The notes below the pieces were generated by a model, which saw only the letters and a program-made list of their open reading frames with translations, made no database searches and was not told where the DNA came from. DNA of 64,000 bases from Cliona cf. orientalis. Lineage: Eukaryota > Porifera > Demospongiae > Clionaida > Clionaidae. Each line of letters starts with the position of its first letter. The first letter of the stretch is position 1. Shown one piece after another: positions 1 through 11,993 of this stretch. The position numbers and the translations under genes were made by a program. The stretch is from contig OZ005691.1 in assembly GCA_963930775.1 (NCBI GenBank), positions 2,914,001-2,978,000 on the forward strand. The letters are read 5' to 3'.

Positions 1-2317
1 GCTCCAGAGCAGTGCTAGCCTCATCCCCAGGAATAAGGTATATGTTACAGATTTTGAAATCAATTGTTCACTGACGTCCATGCAATTTAAGTCTTATGAC
101 CATGATATTATCTAAAGTTTGGGACTGCCGCGATGGCCTAGCTGTCATGATCATGATAGTTGAAATGACCGATGAAAGGAATGAAATCATGCAGCACTGA
201 ATATACACAGTATCATGCCATAATATTATTAATGAGTTAGACATGATTGTGTAATCTTAAGCCTTGTATATGCATATTACACATGTTAGCCATATAGGCT
301 ATTATGTGACCAATTGTGAGAAAAGGGACCATTTGGTACTTTGTGTTTGTTGTATATTATTATTATATATGTAGCTAGCTAGCTTGTATTAGTATACTCA
401 CTACTACATTAAATTTTGTAGAAAGCAAGTTGGACATTGTCATGATAAAAGTAATTGATCTTGTTTCATATACTGCCTTTTGTCATAGTAGGTCACACGT
501 ATAACAATTATAGCTACTTAATGTTTAACGTTAACACAAAATTACACAATAGCTAATTATAAGATATTGTACATGTGCATGGGACTTGTTGATGACCATG
601 CATATGATAGTTCATATACCCCCTCATGCATGGGTATACTTGCATATCTATTTCTTAAAATCCATAATTCATTGCAGCTGCTTGTGTGTGCCATAACTAA
701 TAATTATCATGCAAGCATGAATCCACTCTGAACCATAGTTGCCAGGCTAGAATTAATACGTATACGTACTTATTATGTATTATTATTATATCAATGGTGC
801 ATGCATGAAACATTACCTTAACTTATAGCTTGATCATCACAATTCATTGCACGCATGTGACTGCACGGTGACTGCATGCAAGTGTCGACCTGTCTGGTCT
901 GAGTTGCAAGATGACGTACATCGTTGAGTCATAGCATGCAAGGATGTTGTGGTTTGTATAATGGGGGCACGGGGTCATGAATATACTATTATAAGGTGTC
1001 CATTTACGGTTGCCATGGTAAGCAATGATTATCGTTGTCAAGGTACTTCATTATTTTGATGTTGCAAAATCAGTCGCAAGATGATAATCCCAATTTCTAA
1101 AAAAGTGATCATTATATCATTACTCATTCTTCTGTATGCTGTAATTATACATGCAGGTACTTACACAATACTTGTATACAGTCACAGTCAATTATTTGAC
1201 AGCATATAACATCAAGAATTTATTAAATTATAGGCAACACTAGTGTGACATCACCAGAATTATCTTTAAAAACCTAAATACATAATATATTATAATCTTT
1301 CAGCTGCATGCATGCAAGGCTAGCTCAGTGCCATCTTACACTTCAGAACTAGCTAGCTATATTCCACTTCAGAAATGCATTAATTTATGATCGTATGCAT
1401 GTGCATGATGTGTGTATTTGCAGGTATGTCTATAGCTCTAAAAAATTATTACTAATTATGATGCATGTGTACAATGCATACGCATACAAAAGAAAATTAA
1501 CATCATGCAGCTAAAAAGCCACAGCTGCTGTGTGCATGCAGGATCAGGTACAGTATTAATTAACGTTACAGAACAAAGAATGAGCTAGGCCATCTACTGT
1601 GGTGCTATTATTCTGGCAAACAATTTAACATGACTCACATTCATAATAATTTATGTTGATTGACACTCTTCATGCATGCATGCATATTATAATTTACAAT
1701 GTTATGTACTATGTATATTAATATTATTTTAGAATTTCAGGCTTGAGCTTCGACAATGCATGCAGGTCATGTACAGTGTCTTCATGATAAAGCATGCAGC
1801 TTCAGTATAGATCAGCATGTCATTGATGGTGCATGAATTTAGTTATAATACCCAGCTGCTATATAGTCACCTACAAAATTTATGTATGCATGCCGATGAT
1901 GAGCATAGCTATAACCAATATCTGTACCACAAGATTGATAGTGCATGCTTTTCTGTAAAAGAAATATACCATCATAATTATTTTTGCCAGCCATGATTTA
2001 AAAGGAGATATTAGCAAGGATATCAATTACTAGCTTTCATAACATTATTCATGATGCAAAATAAAATTATCTAGCTGTAGTAATAATAGCTTAAACACTC
2101 CAAATATATTAATTATAAATCTACTTTATTAGTTTATCTCATCCACCTTATCACACGCAAACATGCAGCAGATTGAGGATAACTTTCTAGGTTTTGCAAT
2201 TTGGAATATGTAATAAATTCCTGCAAGCAACTTACATGGTTGCCTTAGTTACATCCTATTTCACATTCTACTTAGCATGATATTATTAAAGGTTGATGTC
2301 ATGCACTCAGATATTGT
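1..2317. other. AT-rich non-coding stretch
   Basis: No coding region, RNA gene or clear transposon could be supported here. The sequence is strongly AT-rich with many TGCATGCA and AGCTAGCT palindromic runs, a texture repeated in every spacer of the window. The only short open frames lack splice context and resemble nothing known. Confidence 0.6.
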
Positions 2318-2325
2318 TATAAAAG
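2318..2325 (+). promoter_or_regulatory. TATA box of the secreted-protein gene
   Basis: A canonical TATAAAAG lies about 118 bases before the ATG at 2443. This fits transcription starting near 2350 with a 5' leader of roughly 90 bases. It is inferred from motif and spacing only. Confidence 0.45.
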
Positions 2326-2442
2326 CGATAGAAAATGTTCAACCAACATCAGAATCAAGCTCAAGCTAATATTATTAAACTTCAAAAATCGTGGGACCCT
2401 TCTCCAATCCTTCTTCAAGCAAAACACTGATTGAGACACAAA

Positions 2443-3339
2443 ATGGCGTTCATCAGAAATGTTATGATATGTGCCGCAGTACTACTCCTGGCTGCATATT
2501 ATTCCACTGGAAATCCAGTACCACAGCACCGGCGAAGTGATCAGCAATGTGGTCAAAATCAAGCATCGGAATCTACCTGCCCTGATCATGAACTATGGAC
2601 AATTGACACCAACTCAACAAAAGACTCTGTCACACAAATTACTAACGGCATCAGCGTGTATATCCAAATAACTCCACCTGGAGGACCTGTATTAAGTGAA
2701 CCAAGTCTGGTATGTATAATCAATTGCAATATAGCTTCAGAATATACATTCTATTTAATAGTTTGGTGTATATCCGTTTATTCTGCAGCTGGGGGTCAAG
2801 GCGTACACCCTAGGTCTGCAGACCGTTTGCCGGATGCACTACCTCTACCTTCGATATGACACTGCACTCAACAACACTGATGAATCAGACGACAACTACA
2901 TCAACTACACCAGTGCTAAGTATGTGGCTCAGCGTGTGATGGAAAATGCTTGCAGATGGGTGAGTATAATAATATTATTAATATTATTATTGAAAGCATG
3001 CATGCATGCAGGCTCTATAGTAATATTATTAATATTATAAATAATATATAGTAATATTATAATTAGGTACAAATTGTGGCAAATAATCATAGTCGCAATG
3101 CTCCAGTGAGAGACTGCACATTGGAGGACATTGATGCAGCTTGCCTTGACTTCGTGCGATCATATGAGCTATTAAATATTACCGAAGAACTTATCAATTA
3201 TTTTAATGACTCTTTTCCGGGAGTGAGCATGCAGTATGGTTCAGGTTCTCGTCAAGATTGGTTCAGTTGCACCCTCAGCCACAGTCAAGAGTGTCTCAGT
3301 ACCACAGCTATTAGTCACATTCATGGCAAAATCAAATAA
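2443..3339 (+). CDS. Secreted cysteine-containing protein, three exons, family unknown
   Basis: Exons are read as 2443-2709, 2789-2959 and 3067-3339, joined in phase 0 with good donors (GTATGT, GTGAGT) and acceptors (TGCAG, ATTAG), giving about 236 residues. The ATG at 2443 follows a short in-frame extension and opens a hydrophobic signal peptide that ends near residue 24 before NPVPQ. The mature part has eight cysteines spread 2+2+4 over the exons and several N-x-S/T sites, so a disulfide-bonded extracellular glycoprotein is likely. I do not recognise the family; a short helical ligand-like fold is possible but unproven. A TATA box lies upstream. A decayed copy of exon 3 lies at 11.0-11.2 kb, so the gene was once duplicated. 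Confidence 0.7.
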
Positions 3340-3996
3340 TAATTTATAGATCTTTAGAGTAGCTAGCTATTATTTTTATCACCATTTTCATAATTATTAG
3401 CTGATAATTATATACTATACTATATTATTATTGTTGTAATAATTTTGTTAATTCAGAGATATTTACGTTCTTGGGCTATGATCCAAAATACGGAAATTAT
3501 TGCTGATCATAATAATTATTGGGTAACTGGTGCATGGCTATAATGTGATTTGTGGTAACATGCAGTGTACAAGAAAGTCATCAGACTGAGCTGGTGTGGG
3601 GCGATCGAGTGTTGGCATGCCCATAAAAATTAATGTTAAGGTATTATTGATAAAATTAAGCAATTGAAAATAATAATGTTAACTTAATAGTTAGACACTG
3701 CTTAGGAGGTTTAAATTTAGAAGACCAAAAAATTTAATAGAAACCTGGGTTCTATATGGAGCTCTGGGTATGCTTGATATGGCCATACTATTAGTAAGTC
3801 AATAGTCTGTTTACAACATGCCTGCATGGGTATCATATTATTACTATATATATATATTATGCCAGTGTTATGATTTTAGATACATTTGGGAGAGGGAGAG
3901 CATGCATGTGCAATAATGCAGTATGATCATAAATAATATTATGTACTCTGACAACTGTAATATGTACAGTAACTACTGCAATAGTCAATTAACATT

Positions 3997-5068
3997 AATT
4001 TTGGTCCCTTATTGTACATGCCGTAATGTACTCAGTTTATTAAATTGTACTAATAACATGGAGTAGTCCATGGCCATATGGCATGCATGCGTGCATGTAC
4101 TCTACATTATGCTTGTATTTCTGTTCCAATTATAGCTGCTGTACTCTACATAATACAAGCTACACTGAAAGAGTAACCATCAATAAATTTACGGTGCATG
4201 CGCACATGCTGGGCCAGCCCGAATATACTTCCACATTGAGTGACAGATATACTCAGGTTGCTAGGATATGCATAGCTATACTTTGAGTCCGTGACTATCT
4301 AATTTAGCACAATAAATATTTAAGCATCATCATCTGTGATCATGAACTTTTCAAAGTTGAGTAAATAATTCAGTACCAGTACTATGTCACATCAGATATA
4401 GTTTTCCGTTGCATTATGCATGATTATGTACAATGGAGCCATTCATATTCACCGGAAGAATTATGAAACTCGTGCAAGCTGCCTATATTAAGGAGTTCCA
4501 TAATCATGCAGCATCCAAATCATGGAGTTCTAGTAAGTCACTGTGAATTGTGATTGTTGGCGAGCAGAGTTACTCAGTACGGAGGAGATACAAAATGACA
4601 TACAATATCAAAAGTAGGAGTAGAGTACTGATGGAGCTTTGTTGATAAAATTTGGTCCCCTAATTGTACATGCCGTCATGCATGCACTCAGTTTATTAAA
4701 TTGTACATGGAGTCGTCCACGGCCGTGCATGTACTCTACATTATGCTTGTATTTCTGTTCCAATACAAACTACACTGAAAGAGTATATTAACCATCTTGA
4801 GAATAGCTTTAGGTATATTATAATATTATGCACATGCTGGGCCAGCCCGAAATTTATATTATTATACTTTCAAATTGATGAGTGGCAGATACTCAGGTTG
4901 CTAGGATACTATGATGCATAATAATTATAGCCACTTTGAGTCCGTGGGTATCTGATTTAACATTATGATCATGAATCATCATCCTGATGAACTTTTCAAA
5001 GTTGAGTAAATTAAATTCAGTACTTGTCACATCTGATAGTATAATATTATATATGCATGATTATGTAT
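3997..5068 (+). repeat. Diverged direct duplication (about 400 bp, two copies)
   Basis: Positions 3997-4430 and 4650-5068 share an ordered series of blocks: TTTGGTCCC..ATTGTACATGCCG, the CTCAGTTTATTAAATTGTAC stretch, GCTGGGCCAGCCCGAA and ACTTTTCAAAGTTGAGTAAAT. The copies differ by small AT-rich and TGCATGCA indels. A second block at 4426-4610 recurs at 5574-5785. No coding function is seen. Confidence 0.65.
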
Positions 5069-5086
5069 ATATATGAAAACTTGACC

Positions 5087-5573
5087 ACTTGCCTAGTAGC
5101 TGCATGCATAATGGTTCATATGGTAAAAGGTCGTCAATATAGTGCGTACACACATTGATACTGGCGCCTCAATCGCAGAGATGGAGTCTGAGAGTCGACC
5201 GCGGCCGACTCTCGACCTCGACACTGACAATTTTTAATCACAGGAGACGAACTCGACAGCTTCTGCACATCAGGTTAGTCGCGGCATGGCACACAGCGTG
5301 CGTGCTATATATAGCACTAGGCTAGCTTTATTTATCCACGGGATTACGTCAGCCAAGAGAACGCGTGAAGTTCGGCCGGCGGTACTTCACAGAGAAAGTA
5401 GCGCTCAGCTTATAATGTATTCGCTGGATACATGCGTCAGATACTCTACATATATACCGATTTTCAGGTCTCAGAAAGGCTCCACAGAGGCCCTGAGTTT
5501 TCTGGCAATTACCTCATAGATTACGTCATCATTACCTAATAACCGCAGAAAAGTAAATTTCTACTAGGCAAGT
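5087..5573 (+). repeat. MITE-like element, copy 1
   Basis: A 487-bp non-coding element bounded by the short inverted repeat ACTTGCCTAGTAG / CTACTAGGCAAGT. Inside are a TATATATAG run and GATTACGTCAGCCAAGAGAACGCG. It matches the interrupted copy at 6062-6403 plus 10850-11001, which gives its limits. It sits between blocks that are contiguous in the related stretch at 4426-4610, consistent with insertion there. Confidence 0.6.
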
Positions 5574-5842
5574 AACAATGGAGCCATTCATATATTATTC
5601 ACTGGAAGAATTATATGAAACTCATGCATGCATGCAGCCTATAATATATTAAGGAGTTCCATATATAAATCAGGCAGCATCAAAATTAATTCATCGAGTT
5701 CAAGTAAGTCACTGTGAATTTTGATTGTTGGCAAGCAGAGTATGGAGGAGATCATAGTATACAAAATGACATACAATATCATTGAAAAGTGTGCTGACCG
5801 TTTATCACATGCACCATTAGAACTATGCAGCTACTGGGGATG

Positions 5843-5954
5843 TAGTCTCGAAACCAGACCACTCCCACCACAGTGTTTAGTTCTTTCAGGATAAACACGC
5901 ACTAAACGCTGCGGTGCATATTATAATTATGGGAGCGGTCTGGTTTCGAGACTA
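5843..5954 (+). repeat. 112-bp MITE with 9-bp target duplication
   Basis: The ends form the inverted repeat TAGTCTCGAAACCAGACC / GGTCTGGTTTCGAGACTA. They are flanked by the direct repeat CTGGGGATG at 5834-5842 and 5955-5963. A 9-bp duplication suits a Mutator-like mover; this is inference from length. No coding capacity. Confidence 0.75.
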
Positions 5955-6061
5955 CTGGGGATGTGGTCAAGTTTTTCATATTAATTATTATTATTATTAT
6001 ACGTTGTATGCACTGGCAAGTCTCTGGAGGATAATATGATTATAATAATGAACCCTTGACC

Positions 6062-6403
6062 ACATCCCCAGTGGCTGCATAATAATATTATATAGTTCTA
6101 TTGGTGCATGTGGTAAAGGTCGTCAATACACACATCGATGCCGGGGCCTCAATCGCAGAGATGGAGTCTAAGATCAACTTTCGACTTCGAGTTTCGATGC
6201 TTCAATCAAAGGAGATGAACTCGACAGCACAGTACAGCTTCCGAACTTCAGATCGGTCGTGGCATGACGCGTGCTATAAATAGCGCAAGGCTAGCTTTAT
6301 TTATCCACAGGATTACGTCAGCCAAGAGAACGCGTGAAGTTCGGCTGGCATTACTTGTCGGAGAAAGTAGCACTCAGCTTTTAATGTATTCGCTGGATAT
6401 GTA
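6062..6403 (+). repeat. MITE-like element, copy 2, left part
   Basis: This is the left two-thirds of a copy of the element at 5087-5573, starting with ACATCCCCAGT. It is cut by the pogo insertion and resumes at 10850-11001, ending in the mirror ACTGGGGATGT. Without the insertion the copy is about 494 bp. Confidence 0.65.
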
Positions 6404-9400
6404 GAGTAAGGTATGGATTTTCGAACGTACGCGTTTTCGGACATCACCAAGCCAACTTCGTTCAACCTGATGCTCTGTCCTGAACATCAACTGAGAGCCC
6501 CACCCAACAGTAATTAATGTCTACAATTAGTGACGCTGGAAGTTAGTGACATGGGTGTCGTGCTTCATCAAAGGAGTTATGCGAAATATTGATATTTGCC
6601 CAGGAGTATGAATTTTCGACTTAGCTTCGTAAAATACAAACTAAAAGTGATCAACTGTCTCCAACTCCAGTGCAGCACCGGTACTACCTTGCCGTTCATG
6701 ACCGGTAATTGTAGCCATCGAAGCCCCGCCCACTGCGCATGCGCAGTGGTTGTGCTAGGCCGGTTCCGGGTATTAATATTCGTCCGCACAGAAAGTCCGC
6801 TCTTTTGGAGAAGAAGGTCTTTACGTTGTTGTGGTCGCTATCAGAGCTTACCAAGTCGCCTGTAGCGGTACGGATCAATCCTACAACGTCATTTCACCCC
6901 GTAAAAACACCCAATCTACGGTAGCTGTTCCAGCGTTACAGTTTTCCCTAGTCAATTCAAACGTGTAGGTGAGTTAACAGTGATACACAGGACACTTCTA
7001 TATCGTCAAGAATATTTGACAATCGTTATTAAGGATCCATGGCAGGGGTGAAATTTAATATTAAAATTTAATATCATTAATAAATCTAGCTATAGTTAGC
7101 CATAAGTTTGAAATCCAAGCCAAACTGTTTTGTATAGTGGTTTCAGATGAATAATAATATTTAGAAGATCTTTATTAACATCATTTTTTATATTAAAGTG
7201 GCTATGGATAGCTGCAGATTTGCAGGTGTGCGGTCATCCCCTTAATTCAAGCCTTGTGTTAATAAGTTACTACTATAATAGCACTTAGTATTATCAAGCC
7301 CTAGTTCTTTCCAGTTTTATTTCTAGTTTTGAATTAATAGTAGTTACTCTTTTAATAATATGGCCTACATGTATACATGTGCATGCATGCATGCATGTCC
7401 AATTGGTTAGCTAGCACCATAAACAAGAACTGTCTGTTAGTAATCTAATTACATTGAACATGGGTACCTACAAGCTGTACTCTGAGGAAGCCTACCACAG
7501 TCCAGACCCTCCTATAGTTTGTATAAGAACATACTATGTACTGGTTTTTTTTTTTTTACTCTTAGCAGGTGTTCACAGTAAACATGCTGAGGAGAAAGAA
7601 TTCCAAGGAGTATGTACCCTTAGCAAGGAGAGTTTATGCAACAAGACCTTCCTCCAAGCCTTCTATACCTATCACCGATCGTAAACAGTCCAATCGCCCT
7701 GCTGCATACAAATTGTGGACTGAGGAAAAGATCAGACTTGCTTGTGAGGCTGTAAAATGTGATGAATACACATACAGCAGAGCTGAACTTGAATTTGGTG
7801 TCCCTAAGTCTACTATCCGAGACAGAATCAGCGGGAAAACCTTACCTGGTGCTACTAGTGGTCCAGAGCGGTACTTAACGGACACTGAAGAGCATGAACT
7901 GGTCCACTTTATCAAAGAATGTGCAAGGGTTGGATATGCCAAAACTAGGAAGCAAATTATCACTATAGTCGAGTTAGCTTTGAAAACAAAACGTGGTCCT
8001 GATGCCTCCATCACACCTGGTTGGTGGTACTCCTTCAAAGGTCGACACCCAGAGTTAACAATTCGTACAGCTGAGAAACTAGCCTATGCAAGGGCTATCG
8101 CTCAGGATCAATCAGTGCTTGACCATTACTTTGACCTACTGGAACAGACAATGTTGGAAAATGAGATAATTAGCTTTCCTAGCCGTATCTTCAATGTCGA
8201 TGAATCAGGATTCCCACTGCAGGCACACAAATCTTGTGTCGTAGCTGAAAAAGGATGCAAACACCCTACCACAGTAACTACTGGAGACAAGGCACAAATT
8301 ACTGTCATCGCCTGTGTTAATGCAAGTGGAGCAAAACTACCACCAATGGTAATATTCGACCGTAAAGTTCTTAAAGCAGATTTGACATTGAATGAAGTCC
8401 CAGAAACCATTTATGCTCTGACCGATAACGGATGGTCGAATAGTGAGGTGTTTGACATATGGTTTCACAATCATTTTCTGGCATATGCTCCCACAGCGCG
8501 GCCGCTGCTTCTACTGATGGATGGGCACTCATCTCATTACAATCCATCCACCATCAAGACAGCTGCAGCTCAGCAAATCATTCTTTTTTGTCTCCCACCT
8601 CATACAACTCACATCGCTCAACCTCTTGATGTAGCTGCTTTTGGAGTTTTGAAGCAGTGTTGGGATGAACAATGTCACCAGTATATGGCAAATAATCCAG
8701 GGAAGGTTGTCACTCGATTCCAATTTTCAGATTTATTTTCGCGTGCTTGGGCTGAAGCAATGATTCCACGAAACATTTGTGCAGGCTTCAAGGCTGCAGG
8801 GGTGTACCCTCTTGATTCAGCAGCATTTATTGCTCGTACAGCTTCCAGTGATGTTACCGACAGTCCGGCACATTCCTCTTCACTAAAGTTTGTGCCGATG
8901 TATAGCCCAATTGCTCCCAAAAGTAGACGTACTCAGTCGCTCACTCAGGAGGAGGAAAAACATTTTCAACAAAGGTTTGAAGAGGGATATGATCTTTCCA
9001 ATGATCCCAAATATATTTCATGGCTCCACATTCATCATCCTGATGAAGCTAAGCGTCTTTGTGAACTGATTATTGATCCTACTGAAGAATCTCAGAGTCA
9101 GCAAACGGCATCAGATGTTGAGGGTGTCATCCGTAAAAGTGGTCTATCTAAACTTCTACAGCTTCCAAAACTCCCTGCTAAGTGTGTCCCACCAGCCAAG
9201 AAATCCTGTGCCAAAGTGCTTACAAGCACGGAGAATCTGAAGCGAATTGAACAGAAAGAGAGAGAAAAAAGAGAAAAGATAGAATTGAAAGAAGCGAAGC
9301 GGCGAGAGCGTGAGGCTAAAAGGGAGGAGAAGATACAAGAAAAGGAAAAAAAGAAGCAAAACGCTGACACCTCCATAAAGTTTACACCTCAAGAAGTAAA

Positions 9401-10849
9401 ACTCTTCGCAAGACGACACGAGAATGGCTATAATTTGACTATTGATTCAAGGTACATGCTTTGGCTGAATTCTACATACCCAGATGAAGCTAAGAGGCTT
9501 CGTTCAAAGAAGACAATGGAGAGAACAGTGACAAGTAATGAAGTTGGAGGAACGAAAGATGGATCCACCAGTTGTGAAGAGCTCTCTGATGATGATCAGC
9601 ATGATACACTTTTGACTAAAAGTAAAAATCCAAAAGATCCTGTGAGTGCACGTGCCTCCACATGTAATACAGCCAAGAAGGGTAGAAATACTTCTTTGTG
9701 CACCACAAAAGGTGCCACATCAAAGCAGCGAAGTACTCAGAAAAAAGGAGAGCAAGCTAGTGGATCAAGGCTCAAGAAAGGAGGTGGTTCTAAATCTGGA
9801 AGTGCCTCTTTGTGCACCACAAAAAGTGCCACATCAAAGCAGCGGAGTACTCAGAAAAGCGGAGAACCAGCTGGAGAATCTAGGCTCATGAAAGCATCTA
9901 CTAAATCTGGAAGCTTAAGAGTTACACGTTCACAGACTCAAAACAGTAGGAATGCTAAATTGTGTGACAGTAGCACTTCCAGGAAAAAATCTGTAGCTAG
10001 TACAGCAGCTAAAGCGTGTACAATAGTGACACGGTCTAAGAAAGGATGCAAACAATCTCCCAGCCCAGTCCCTGAATCAGACATGTCAGAGAGTTCGGCT
10101 ATTGGCTCCGACTACGAAGAGGGTGAGTTTCCAATGAGTTGTATTATACTGGTAAAACTATTATAGTGGATGCTGGTAGTATCTAACACTATTTCTGCAT
10201 AAATACACACTGTCACTATCCTTTTATTTTCTTTTTTTTTTGCAGACCATCCATGCGATGCTACATTCTGCATAGCAGAGTTCTGCAATGATTCAAAGCT
10301 GCAGTGGGTATGCTGTCAAGACTGCAAAGCATGGCATCACCAAGTCTGTGTTGGGCTCAGTAACATAGAAATTACCAATGATGACGTCTACATCTGCTAT
10401 GATTGCAAAGAGTAACTTTATGTGTTGAATTTTGTGGAGAAACTCCTTGTAAATTGATTTAAAGGTTGTGCGATATTTCATACCGGAAATAATGTTCATA
10501 TTGGCGCCGCGCGCACAAGATGGGCGGGGCTAGGGGAGCTGCAATCACTACACAAGGAAGGTGAAGGGGTAGGCTAAGGATATTATGATTATGAACGATA
10601 GTCCTCTAGAATATAGCAAGTTACACTACGTGGACGAAAATTCATACTCCCGTCCATATATCGATATTTCGTTCGTCAACTTCGGTGCTCTACAGCGCCC
10701 ACGTTCTTAGACGCCATCATCACTCGTTCCAGATGGCTACTACTATCAGGCCACCCTACCACTTCATGACTACATTAATGTTTCTGGCATAATACTCGCA
10801 ACGAGAGGACGTCCGATAATTCCTACGTCCGAAAATCCATACCTTACTC
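6404..10849 (+). mobile_element. Complete pogo-type DNA transposon, 4446 bp
   Basis: Terminal inverted repeats begin GAGTAAGGTATGGATTTTCG at 6404 and end with its complement at 10849. Both are flanked by the TA target duplication (6402-6403 and 10850-10851) typical of the Tc1/mariner/pogo superfamily. A second, subterminal inverted pair (GGAGTATGAATTTTCG near 6603 and CGAAAATTCATACTCC near 10634) lies inside. The cargo is one transposase gene with no visible breaks. The long upstream segment 6404-7560 probably holds promoter and leader. The element lies inside a MITE whose two halves can be matched to an uninterrupted copy at 5087-5573. Confidence 0.9.
7584..10415 (+). CDS. Pogo/Tigger-like transposase with C-terminal PHD finger
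   Basis: Two exons, 7584-10122 and 10246-10415 (donor GTGAGT, acceptor T-tract TGCAG, phase 1), give about 902 residues. An acceptor just before 7569 suggests an upstream leader exon; the first in-frame ATG is 7584. A helix-turn-helix region (residues about 45-105) precedes a DDE_1 domain with D206 in NVDESG, D313 in LLMDGHSSH and D349 in QPLDVAAFG, spacing DD35D. After residue 450 comes a lysine-rich tail with two copies of a GYxLxxDxxYxxWL..PDEAKRL motif and two copies of an SLCTTKxATSKQRSTQK block. The second exon encodes a C4HC3 PHD finger (WVCCQDCKAWHHQVC), a likely chromatin reader used in targeting. All catalytic residues are present. Confidence 0.9.
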
Positions 10850-11001
10850 TATGTAAGTTAATATATGATTCTGTGGATTTTCAGGTCTCAGAAGTGTTCA
10901 GTAAAGGCTCTGAATTTTAGCGCTATGACGACATAGGTTACATCATAATTACAACATAATTACCTAATAACCGCAAAAAAGTAAATTTATACTGGGGATG
11001 T
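10850..11001 (+). repeat. MITE-like element, copy 2, right part
   Basis: This continues the element interrupted at 6403. It matches 5460-5573 (TTTTCAGGTCTCAGAA, ATTACCTAATAACCGCA, AAAGTAAATTT) and ends in ACTGGGGATGT, the inverted form of the left end at 6062. Confidence 0.65.
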
Positions 11002-11023
11002 AATATTATTAAGTAGGCTTAAT

Positions 11024-11245
11024 TTAGGCGAATAATCATGGTGACAATGCTGCAGTGAGAAATTGGATGTTGATGCAGCATATCTCGACTTTCAGCGATA
11101 TGTATATATTGTCGAATTGCCAATTCATTTCAGGATCGACGCTCTTGGAATAGTGATACCAGATGATCCAGATTCTTGGTTCAACTGCACCCTCACCCTG
11201 AGTCAAGAGCCATCTCAGTCCCAGAGCTGTTAGTTACATTAAAAT
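11024..11245 (+). pseudogene. Decayed copy of exon 3 of the secreted-protein gene
   Basis: Several stretches align with 3076-3330: AATAATCAT..CAATGCT.CAGTGAGA near the start, TTGATGCAGC, and GATTCTTGGTTCAACTGCACCCTC..GAGTCAAGAG near the end. The phase is broken by deletions, and the exon 1 and 2 equivalents are absent nearby. It is a fragment of a former paralogue, not a gene. Confidence 0.7.
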
Positions 11246-11408
11246 CCTTTATTGATGTAGCTTTATCTGACATAGCTATAATAATACTTAGTTCACAAGA
11301 TTAGCTAGTAATTTAGGAAAATCAATCTATACATGAATGTTTATCACTGAAATCACTGCTAGCATGCAGACTAAGCAATACGCATGCGCGCGTATCTGCA
11401 CACAGGTA
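11246..11408. other. Short spacer before the CACTA element
   Basis: No gene seen. It ends in GGTA directly before the CACTGG terminus of the next element; the TA is the likely 2-bp target duplication. Confidence 0.5.
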
Positions 11409-11993
11409 CACTGGAAAAAGTGGACACTAGATTCAAGAAGAAAAAGCACTAACTTTTAGTGTTTTCGGCATTCACTGTGGCAAGCCTTACTTGATCTAAA
11501 TTTTAGTATGTAATTCCACTAAATGTAAGCATTTGTGTCTTATAATTAGTAGGAACTGGTTTATCAAATACATACTAATTCTAAGATCCATTGACACTTA
11601 TTTCTAGTATATCATTATCTAGATATAAGGGATAATAGTCTAAATTTAGTGTCTACACTTCTTGGGATTCCAGTAGTGTACAATCTTAAAATGAGTATAT
11701 TAAAGTACTAATATTTAGATCAGATGCATATATAAATATTAGTGGCCAATAGCCTTAATTTTAGACCATTACATGCTATACAATAAGTGCTATTCCTACT
11801 CTTCTCTAGTAGTGGTCACTTCTAACAATTAGTGCTATTCCTACTTTTCTTTAGCAGCAGCTACTTCTAACAATAAGTGTTTAATGGAATGGGAGAAGAG
11901 AGTATTACAATACATACAGCATAAGTATAAACAATAACATAATAAATGAAGTGAGTCCATAATAATAACATAGAGCATACCAGAGAACCAAAG

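Noticed and set aside
844..1041. Short minus-strand open frame
   Set aside because: Chance frame in AT-rich repeat sequence; no start context, homology or splice support.
5286..6283. Short plus-strand frames (5286-5519, 6101-6283)
   Set aside because: They lie in two copies of a non-coding MITE and are not conserved between the copies.
6577..6924. Overlapping frames on both strands
   Set aside because: They fall in the 5' non-coding part of the pogo element around its subterminal inverted repeat.
9098..9419. Minus-strand Phe/Ser/Leu-rich frames
   Set aside because: Antisense shadow of the Lys/Glu/Arg-rich tail of the pogo transposase.
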